Origin: Bacteroides pyogenes DSM 20611 = JCM 6294
Lineage (GTDB): Bacteria > Bacteroidota > Bacteroidia > Bacteroidales > Bacteroidaceae
NCBI RefSeq assembly: GCF_000428105.1
Contig: NZ_KE386625.1
Coordinates: 27,565 to 91,564, forward strand
Direction of reading: 5' to 3'
Length of the DNA: 64,000 nucleotides
A model generated the notes under the pieces. It was not told the origin of the DNA. It saw only the letters and a program-made list of their open reading frames with translations, and searched no databases. How positions within the stretch are numbered: position 1 is the first letter of the stretch; the number at the start of each line of letters is the position of its first letter. A program made the position numbers and the translations under genes. Shown in pieces: positions 45,267 to 52,269 of the stretch.

Positions 45267-45516
45267 ATTGTTGGAAAAGCTTTTATGAGAAGTTCTTAAG
45301 TAGGTTTGCTCACAAAAAAGGATATAGTATTTCCGTTCTGCAACCTAAATGTGTTTTTCTGTACTCCATATTAAGGGATATGGACGGCTTTGTTATGCCC
45401 TTTCTTTTAGGGTTGTAGAAAGTCATACAATATATTTTTCATGTTTTTCTGGAAAAAAACAGAAAAAAGTTTAGGATTATCAAAGTAAATGTCTATCTTT
45501 GCCGCATCAAAATGGA
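45267..45516. promoter_or_regulatory. Putative 250-bp invertible promoter (OFF orientation)
   Basis: This unique segment lies between perfect 20-bp inverted repeats. It contains one Bacteroides promoter directed rightward: TTAG (45471-45474), 19 bases, TATCTTTG (45494-45501). No TAnnTTTG is found on the leftward strand here, so the leftward fimbrial operon has no promoter in this orientation. After inversion the element would map near 45289-45282, directed leftward, about 110 bases before the DUF3575 start. Inversion itself is inference. Confidence 0.8.
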
Positions 45517-45536
45517 TTCCGTTACCTACCAAGTAA
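45517..45536 (-). repeat. Right inverted repeat of the invertible promoter segment
   Basis: Exact reverse complement of 45247-45266. It lies 50 bases from the end of the recombinase gene and 16 bases beyond the TATCTTTG promoter element, so the rightward start point would fall at its edge. Confidence 0.88.
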
Positions 45537-45586
45537 CAATAGCTTTTAATCGTTTTTTCAAAATATCAGATTCTTTCTTATACGAT

Positions 45587-46531
45587 TCAGGCTCTTATTT
45601 TTCGATCTCCCTGCATTATATATGAAATAATCCCCCGGTTCATGCTATTTATCTCTTCATCCCTGAATTCTTGGAAATATGTTTCCGTCACTTTAAGGGA
45701 TGAATGTCCCATGGCATTGCAGATCAACGTTTTGTCGTAGTGGCAGAAGTTCGCGATGGTAGCCCAACTGTGGCGGGCGCAGTATGTGCTTAGATTCACT
45801 CCCAGTTCCAGATGCCGGGAAAGTTGTTTGAGCCTTTTGTTGAACGTTCTGAGGGCACTTTGATAGCGGTGGTATTCCATACCTTGGGCTGTGCCTGACA
45901 GGGAGAACAGCCGCTCGCTTCCGGCAGCCCCGCCGGCATGCTTGCCGATGATCTCCATGGCTTCGGGACCGGCCTCTATACGTAGAGAACGACCTGTCTT
46001 GTGGCGTCGGTACCGCAAGACATTTCCTTGGAGATTGTTTCTTTGTAGGAAAAACAAATCTACGAAACAAAGCCCTCTGAGCATGAAAAGCAATACAAAC
46101 AGGGAACGTGCATCTTCCAGCTCCGGAGGCAATTCACGGTCCGGTTTCATAATTCGGCGCATCATTTCCACTGACAGGGCCCGGCTCTTTCCACGTTCTA
46201 CTCCGGTATGCACCTTATTGAACAGGAATGGAATATAGGGAGCCATTCCTTTTTGTACGGCTCGGTTGTAGGTAGCCCGTAGCATGCGTATGTATGTGGA
46301 TATGGTGTTGGAACCGGCTCCCCGACTCAAAAGATAATTTTGGAAGGCATTCAGCCAACAGGTGGTAACGTTTGTAAGAGGGATTTCTTTGCGCCCTCCT
46401 TCAAACTCGATGATGCGTCTCAACGTGCTCCGATACACATGTGCGGTGCCGTAGCGTCCTTCTGCATGCAAATAGGATATAAGTTCATGCATAAAACCAA
46501 TCAAATCGTTTCTTCTCTGTTTCTTTTTCAT
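45587..46531 (-). CDS. Tyrosine site-specific recombinase (promoter invertase candidate)
   Basis: A 314-residue tyrosine recombinase with N-terminal SAM-like core-binding domain (residues 10-105) and catalytic domain. The catalytic set is visible: Arg152 (LRGLCFVDL), Lys178 (RHKTGRS), Arg253 in YCARHSWAT, His276 (MGHSS) and nucleophile Tyr285 (VTETYFQEF). Tyr replaces the first His of the HxxR box, as is common in Bacteroides invertases. A leftward TATATTTG element is at 46638-46631. It ends 50 bases from the right inverted repeat and is the obvious candidate for flipping it. Confidence 0.9.
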   Translation of the reverse strand: MKKKQRRNDLIGFMHELISYLHAEGRYGTAHVYRSTLRRIIEFEGGRKEIPLTNVTTCWLNAFQNYLLSRGAGSNTISTYIRMLRATYNRAVQKGMAPYIPFLFNKVHTGVERGKSRALSVEMMRRIMKPDRELPPELEDARSLFVLLFMLRGLCFVDLFFLQRNNLQGNVLRYRRHKTGRSLRIEAGPEAMEIIGKHAGGAAGSERLFSLSGTAQGMEYHRYQSALRTFNKRLKQLSRHLELGVNLSTYCARHSWATIANFCHYDKTLICNAMGHSSLKVTETYFQEFRDEEINSMNRGIISYIMQGDRKIRA

Positions 46532-46708
46532 TGTTTTTTAATGTTGATAATTATTGTTTTTTCTCTCTCTTTGTTTTACTTGTCATATTTGTTTTTGATA
46601 GGTTTTGGATGATGTATGAATAATTATATACAAATATAATATATTTTTGATTACATAATACCGTAGCAGTCAAGAGGATTGCTTTGGAAGAAGTGACGGT
46701 GGTAAGTT

Positions 46709-47082
46709 TTAAACAAGATAAGTTGAACCGTTCACCGTTATCAGTCTTCCATCAACGGCCGTTTTCTGAGAGAGAATGAGGTGCGGGGAATAAGCTGCAG
46801 CACCGCACCTGACACCGCGGTTGTAAACCGCACGAAGAAGCCGAAGGTAAGTGGAAACCGTATTGAAACTCAATCCCTGACTCAACAGATAACCTTCGAA
46901 TAAAGAAACCCAACGGCATTTATACAAGAAAAAGGCAGGCGTTGCCCGCCTTCAAAACGGCGGATACACCGCAAAGTGCTTGAATATACGTGTGCAGTGC
47001 CATAACAGCCCTCCTCGTGCAAGCGACTGACAAGGGAAGACATAAAAACCAAAAGGTCCTCTTTTGATTGTTTGTTACTCAT
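46709..47082 (-). pseudogene. Truncated, frameshifted tyrosine recombinase
   Basis: The first part (MSNKQSKEDLLVFMSSLVSRLHEEG...RCIRRFEGGQ) and the second (WVSLFEGYLLSQGLSFNTVSTYLRLLRAVYNRGV) match residues 1-50 and 59-92 of the intact neighbour, but in two different frames, so there is a frameshift near 46910. The catalytic half is missing after about 46760. It is therefore inactive. A second invertase once served this or another site. Confidence 0.87.
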
Positions 47083-47110
47083 GTGGATAATATATTTAAT
47101 ACAACATTTG

Positions 47111-48529
47111 TCACAAGATCTGTTTCTCCGGATAATTCACCAGATACAATGTCTTTGTGGCACGTGTAAAAGCGGTATAAAGCCAGCGAAAATACTCCGG
47201 CGTCAGAAATTCATCAGTCATATATCCTTGATCCAGAAAGACGTTCTTCCACTGCCCGCCTTGCGCTTTATGGCAAGTAACGGCATACGCGTACTTCACC
47301 TGCAAGGCATTGTAGTACGGGTCTGCTTTCATCTTTTTCATCCGGTCGCGCTTCAACGGGATGTCCGCATAGTCTTCGAGTATGGTGTAGAACAAACGGT
47401 CGTTAGCCTCCTTCGGCAATGCCGGAGCATCGGAGTGAAGCGTATCCAACAGTAAGGTGGCGTCCAGTTCGGCGCCATTTTGGTCGGGAAAGGCAAGGGT
47501 AGCTTCTGCAAAACGGAAGCCATACATCTCGCGGGTTTTGCGAACACGGCGAACCACCGCAAGCTCTCCATTGGCAAGGAAGTCGAGTTCCTTATACTGC
47601 TCCGTCCAGTAATAATTATTCTTGGCAATCATCAATATATCTCCCGAGTTCAATTCGTCTTCGCGCCATAAGATCTGGGCACGTATCCCATTGTTGTATA
47701 AATTAGCCCGTTTGTTGGAACGGCAAACGACAATCGTTTCTTCCATCCCGTCGCGGTCGTAGCAGGCAGACAGCTCTTCTATCAAATCTGTTCCGGAAAC
47801 GATTTTTACATCCAGAAAACCGGAAGCTTTTATCCGGGGCAACGAATGACAATCTTCTTTTACAATGAGGTGACGCAATTGAGTAGCATTCCATAAAATT
47901 CCGGAATCTTGTTCCTGACGCACTACCTGAGTCAGATCGGCTTCATGCACTTTCAAGCCGTATCCTTTCAGCGCATCGGCAAACAGGGCCGGACTCATTT
48001 CTTCGCCAACGGGAGGAAGCTGCGCCGTATCGCCCATCAACAAGAGACGGCAACCTTCGCCCGAATAGACAAACTGTATCAAATCATCCAACAATCTGCC
48101 GGTACCGAACATCGTGCCCGAAAGTCCTTCGTTGGAGATCATCGAAGCCTCATCGACAATAAAAAGCGTATGCGCAAATAAATTCTCATTGACGGAAAAA
48201 TTATCCAACTCATTCGAGAAAGAACGCTGACGGTATATTTTCTTGTGAATGGTAAAAGCCGGATGCCCCGCATAGTTAGCAAAGACTTTGGCGGCACGTC
48301 CGGTAGGAGCCAGTAAGACTGTTTTCTGTTGCAACCGGTCTAATGTTTTAACCAACGCACCGATCAGCGAAGTTTTACCCGTCCCCGCATATCCTCGAAG
48401 TATGAAGACTTCTTCCCCCACCCTCGAAAGCAAGAAGTCCGAAAGCGATTTTACCGCTATTTCCTGTTCAAAAGTTGGTTGATAAGGGAAATTTTCCTTA
48501 ATTTGCCTTTCTAAATAGTTATTTATCAT
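47111..48529 (-). CDS. RecD-like superfamily 1 ATP-dependent DNA helicase
   Basis: A 472-residue helicase of the RecD2/Dda type. Walker A GYAGTGKT at 46-53, Walker B LFIVDEASMIS, motif III LLLMGDTAQLPPVGEE, and the C-terminal UvrD_C_2 motif YAVTCHKAQGGQWKNVFLD and LYTAFTRATKTLYLV are all present. Full RecD2 proteins have an N-terminal extension that is absent here. Monocistronic, divergent from the pilin-like operon. Confidence 0.9.
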   Translation of the reverse strand: MINNYLERQIKENFPYQPTFEQEIAVKSLSDFLLSRVGEEVFILRGYAGTGKTSLIGALVKTLDRLQQKTVLLAPTGRAAKVFANYAGHPAFTIHKKIYRQRSFSNELDNFSVNENLFAHTLFIVDEASMISNEGLSGTMFGTGRLLDDLIQFVYSGEGCRLLLMGDTAQLPPVGEEMSPALFADALKGYGLKVHEADLTQVVRQEQDSGILWNATQLRHLIVKEDCHSLPRIKASGFLDVKIVSGTDLIEELSACYDRDGMEETIVVCRSNKRANLYNNGIRAQILWREDELNSGDILMIAKNNYYWTEQYKELDFLANGELAVVRRVRKTREMYGFRFAEATLAFPDQNGAELDATLLLDTLHSDAPALPKEANDRLFYTILEDYADIPLKRDRMKKMKADPYYNALQVKYAYAVTCHKAQGGQWKNVFLDQGYMTDEFLTPEYFRWLYTAFTRATKTLYLVNYPEKQIL

Positions 48530-48581
48530 TTTTGTTCGAGAAAAAAGTTCGGGGAACTGCCATATTTAAATTTATTTATTC

Positions 48582-48589
48582 TATTTTTG
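48582..48589 (+). promoter_or_regulatory. Promoter -7 element of the pilin-like/rsmD operon
   Basis: TATTTTTG, matching TAnnTTTG, 37 bases before the first ATG. A -33 TTTG is not clear at 19 bases. Confidence 0.6.
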
Positions 48590-48625
48590 CGATGCGAATA
48601 TAACAACTAAAAAACATAAATCATC

Positions 48626-49312
48626 ATGAAAACAGTATTTAATATTGTACTTGTACTCTGTGTTGCCGCGTTGGGCTACATTTGCTATAACAGCATCACG
48701 GGACCTATCAATTTCGAAAAATCCAAGAAAGAGAGAGAAAAAGCTGTTATTGCCCGATTGATCGACATTCGCAAAGCTCAACAAGAGTACCGCATGCTTA
48801 ATCACGGACAATATACGGATAAATTCGACACCCTCATCGATTTCGTTAAAAACCAGAAGCTTCCTTTCGTTATGAAAATCGGTCAATTGACAGACAAACA
48901 ATTGGAAGACGGCTTGACTGAAAAGAAAGCGATGGCTATCATCAACCGCGCTAAAAAGACAGGCAAATATGATGAAGTAAAAAAATGGGGACTTGAGAAC
49001 TTCAAACGCGATACAATGTGGGTAGCTGTGATGGACACGCTGTATCCCAAAGGATTCAATGCCGACTCCATGAGATTTATTCCTTTCTCAAACGGTGAGC
49101 AGTTCCAGATGGCAACCAAAAACGATACGGCAAAATCGGGTGCTCCGGTATTCATGTACGAAGTGAAAGCTCCATACGATGCTTATTTGCAAGGACTTGA
49201 CAAACAAGAAATTATCAATCTGAAAGATGTTCAGGAGAAATTAGGAAGATACAGCGGATTAATGATCGGTTCTATCGAAACTCCGAACAACGGTGCAGGG
49301 AACTGGGAATAA
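48626..49312 (+). CDS. Membrane-anchored protein with pseudopilin-like helix
   Basis: A 228-residue protein with one N-terminal span (residues 4-24) and the rest outside the cytoplasm. Residues 34-80 (KKEREKAVIARLIDIRKAQQEYRMLNHGQYTDKFDTLIDFV) recall the helix and first loop of type II pseudopilins. No prepilin peptidase site (G-F/M-xxxE) is present. Its stop overlaps the start of the DUF3822 gene by one base. I do not recognise a characterised family; the pilin resemblance is inference. Confidence 0.6.
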   Translation: MKTVFNIVLVLCVAALGYICYNSITGPINFEKSKKEREKAVIARLIDIRKAQQEYRMLNHGQYTDKFDTLIDFVKNQKLPFVMKIGQLTDKQLEDGLTEKKAMAIINRAKKTGKYDEVKKWGLENFKRDTMWVAVMDTLYPKGFNADSMRFIPFSNGEQFQMATKNDTAKSGAPVFMYEVKAPYDAYLQGLDKQEIINLKDVQEKLGRYSGLMIGSIETPNNGAGNWE

Positions 49313-50082
49313 TGATCGATCTCACGAAATCCAAACAATATACTTTATCCATCCGTCTCGGTACGGATGGATTTTCTTTTTCTATCTACAATCCGATTTC
49401 CGACAACTCGCTATCGCTTATAGAGAAGGAGGCGGACGACTCACTATCTCTTACAGCCAACCTGCGGAGGGTTTTTCAAGAATCGGATTTTCTGAACTGT
49501 GCCTATAAGCGGGTAAACGTGATGATGACCGACAAGCGGTTTACAACAGTTCCGTTCGAACTGTTCGAAGACGAGCAGGCAGAACTCTTGTTTTATCACA
49601 ACCACCGGAAAAAAGAACATGAAAAGATTATCTACAACATATTGAAAAGAGAAAATGCGGTAGTTATCTTCAGCATGGACAAGAGTGCCCATGCTTTTAT
49701 AGAAAAGCAGTATCCCGATGCCCGATTCTATTCTCATTCCACCCCTCTTATCGAATATTTTACGGTGAAAAGCCGATTGGGAAACAGCAGGAAGATGTAT
49801 GCTTCGTTTCGTAAAGGGGCTATCGACCTCTTTTGCTTCGAACGCGGACATTTGCTTTTGGCAAACTCTTTCAAATGTACAAACTTTGAAGATTGTATTT
49901 ACTACCTGCTGTATGTATGGAAACAGATGGAATTCGACCAGCAGCGGGACGAACTGCACTTAACAGGAGCCATGCCCGAAAAGGAACGGTTGTTAGGAGA
50001 GCTGAAGAAATTCATCTTACAGGTGTTTGTTATGAACCCATCCACTAATATTGACATGAAAGCTTTATTGACATGCGAGTAA
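49312..50082 (+). CDS. DUF3822 protein, possibly actin-like (PilM-type) fold
   Basis: A 256-residue cytoplasmic protein. It begins with the strand-turn-strand pattern of ASKHA ATPases (KQYTLSIRLGTDGFSFSIYN) and in the second half has SRKMYASFRKGAIDLFCFERGHLLLANSF, a similar repeat. Such a fold with a membrane partner upstream resembles PilM and an inner-membrane pilus protein. It overlaps rsmD by ten bases. Function unknown. Confidence 0.65.
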   Translation: MIDLTKSKQYTLSIRLGTDGFSFSIYNPISDNSLSLIEKEADDSLSLTANLRRVFQESDFLNCAYKRVNVMMTDKRFTTVPFELFEDEQAELLFYHNHRKKEHEKIIYNILKRENAVVIFSMDKSAHAFIEKQYPDARFYSHSTPLIEYFTVKSRLGNSRKMYASFRKGAIDLFCFERGHLLLANSFKCTNFEDCIYYLLYVWKQMEFDQQRDELHLTGAMPEKERLLGELKKFILQVFVMNPSTNIDMKALLTCE

Positions 50083-50606
50083 TCAGCGGAATCTATAAAC
50101 GAAGAAGATTTGAAGTGCCACGCACATTCAAAGCGCGCCCCACCACAGATTTTGCCAAAGAGAATCTGTTCAACGTGCTCAATAAGTACATCGATTTTGA
50201 AGAAGGGATAACGGCCCTCGACTTGTTTGCCGGAACCGGGAGTATCAGTATCGAGCTTGTATCGCGAGGTTGCGACCGCGTAATCAGCATCGAAAAAGAT
50301 CCCGCCCACCATTCGTTCATCTGCAAAATCATGAAAGAGGTGGACACAGACAAATGCCTGCCGATTCGCGGAGATGCATTCCGGTTCATCAACAACAGCC
50401 GCGAACAATTCGACTTTATCTTTGCCGATCCTCCTTATGACCTGAAGGAGCTGCATTCCATCCCCGACTTGATTTTCAAGAACGATTTACTCAAAGAAGA
50501 GGGATTGCTTGTGTTGGAGCATGGCAAACAAGACAGTTTCGAGTCTCACCCGCACTTTATAGAAAGAAGAGTCTACGGAAGCGTCAATTTCTCTTTTTTC
50601 AAATAA
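50073..50606 (+). CDS. rsmD: 16S rRNA (guanine966-N2)-methyltransferase
   Basis: Methylates G966 of 16S rRNA in the 30S subunit. The 177-residue product has the SAM-binding GITALDLFAGTGSISIELVSRG and the catalytic motif FADPPYD. The start MRVISGIYKRRRFEVP is typical of the family. Third gene of its operon, overlapping DUF3822. Confidence 0.95.
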   Translation: MRVISGIYKRRRFEVPRTFKARPTTDFAKENLFNVLNKYIDFEEGITALDLFAGTGSISIELVSRGCDRVISIEKDPAHHSFICKIMKEVDTDKCLPIRGDAFRFINNSREQFDFIFADPPYDLKELHSIPDLIFKNDLLKEEGLLVLEHGKQDSFESHPHFIERRVYGSVNFSFFK

Positions 50607-50651
50607 GCGCATAAGAGGACGGATGCTGCTCCTATCTATGCGAAAACAGAG

Positions 50652-52091
50652 TTAAAGTAGCGGAGCCAACAAGCGGACAATAGACTCCGCCGCCTTTTGC
50701 TTCCACGACCGACGTTCCCAATTCTTCAAAAAGACTTGCGTGCACTCACGCTGATCTTCCAGGAAGATTTCTTTCATCTCAAGAGCAGTCTCCACACCGT
50801 ATATGAAAGCATTCACCTCAAAATTGTGCTCGAAGCTGCGAAAATCTACATTGGTCGAACCGACGGTAGAGAGCATATCATCGGAAACCATAAGTTTAGA
50901 ATGCAAAAATCCTTTTTTATAGAAATAAACCTTCACCCCCGCCTGCAACACATCTGCCAAATAAGATTGCGAACCTAAATGAGTAATCCGATTGTCGGCG
51001 TATTCGGGCAGCATCAAACGCACATCCACCCCGGACAAAGCAGCCGTCTGCATGGCAGCGAGCACTTGTTCCGTAGGGAGAAAATACGGTGTCTGCATAT
51101 AGAAATACTCTTTGGCTTCCGAAATGGCTTTCGTCAACCCTTGCATGATCTCTTTCCAAGGCCCTACAGGCTCACCGGTGACAATCTGCGCCAAAGAATC
51201 TCCGCACGACTCTATTTTGGGGAAATAGCGGGAGGAAGTGATTAAAGTGCGGTCGATAAAGTACCAGTCGAGCAAAAAGGCTGTCTGGATGCCGTGCACC
51301 GCCTTTCCTTCGATCAGAATATGCGTGTCGCGCCAAACGCCCCAAGAGAGACCGCGCAAGTAACGCTCCGCCAGATTCATACCGCCCACAAAACCTACCT
51401 TTCCGTCTACAACTACCATCTTTCGATGATTTCGGTAATTTATCCTGCTGGTAAACAAAGGGAAGCGAACTTTCAGGAAACTGCGGACTTCGATACCGGC
51501 ATCGCGCATCTCTTCAAAAAAGCGATTCGGCACATGCCAGCATCCCACATCGTCGTAAATTACCCTGACCTCCACACCCTGCGACGCTTTTTCTATCAAA
51601 ACATCTTTCACCAACCGTCCGATGGCATCATCTTCGAATATATAAAACTCAAGATGGATATGATGCTGCGCCTTTTGAATTTCCCGGAGCAGCGACTGTA
51701 GCATGGAATACCCGTTTGTATAAACAGCCACCCGGTTTCCGTCGAAAGGAAAAGCCTGAGTGGTCTGGTAGAAAAGGCGGATAAGACGGTCGTAATTCGG
51801 AGGAAGATCGTAAGAATCCTGAGCATGATATTCTGCCATCGGCTTCTTCAAAAGGCGATCGTAGCTCTTCCGGCTGATGATGCGTTCTTTACGCTGACTC
51901 CGGCCAAAGAAGAAATAAAGAACAAGCCCGACCAACGGAAGAAACAACAGCACAAGTATCCATGCCATCGTCTTTACCGGATTACGGTTATCGAGAACAA
52001 TGACAAAGATTGTACCCACAATGGCTCCGATGTAAATCAGATGAAAGGCCACCGTCGCTATCTGGCTGACTATGTAATTCCAATCTACCAT
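50652..52091 (-). CDS. cls: Cardiolipin synthase
   Basis: Phospholipase D superfamily enzyme that joins phosphatidylglycerols in the inner membrane. The 479-residue protein has two N-terminal spans (about 8-32 and 40-63). The first HKD motif is NHRKMVVVDGKVGFVGGMN (His222-Lys224-Asp229). The second is LHSKLMVSDDMLSTVGSTN. Length and both motifs are complete. A leftward TATATTTG element lies upstream at 52135-52128. Confidence 0.94.
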   Translation of the reverse strand: MVDWNYIVSQIATVAFHLIYIGAIVGTIFVIVLDNRNPVKTMAWILVLLFLPLVGLVLYFFFGRSQRKERIISRKSYDRLLKKPMAEYHAQDSYDLPPNYDRLIRLFYQTTQAFPFDGNRVAVYTNGYSMLQSLLREIQKAQHHIHLEFYIFEDDAIGRLVKDVLIEKASQGVEVRVIYDDVGCWHVPNRFFEEMRDAGIEVRSFLKVRFPLFTSRINYRNHRKMVVVDGKVGFVGGMNLAERYLRGLSWGVWRDTHILIEGKAVHGIQTAFLLDWYFIDRTLITSSRYFPKIESCGDSLAQIVTGEPVGPWKEIMQGLTKAISEAKEYFYMQTPYFLPTEQVLAAMQTAALSGVDVRLMLPEYADNRITHLGSQSYLADVLQAGVKVYFYKKGFLHSKLMVSDDMLSTVGSTNVDFRSFEHNFEVNAFIYGVETALEMKEIFLEDQRECTQVFLKNWERRSWKQKAAESIVRLLAPLL

Positions 52092-52269
52092 GGGCTCTGC
52101 TTTATGTCAATTTAGAATCCGAAACAACAAATATAAATTAAATAATCTAATAAAGCTAAAGCGGAGGTAGAAAAAGAGAAATATTCGCCGCCTCATCTGA
52201 AAAACGAAAGACAATGAGGCGGAAGAGCAAAGCGGCGATTTGAAACGACAGCAGAATAGACAGACTTAC

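Noticed and set aside
45161..45418. An 85-codon frame crossing the left inverted repeat
   Set aside because: It runs through the putative invertible segment and overlaps the DUF3575 start; no family resemblance. The region is better explained as regulatory.
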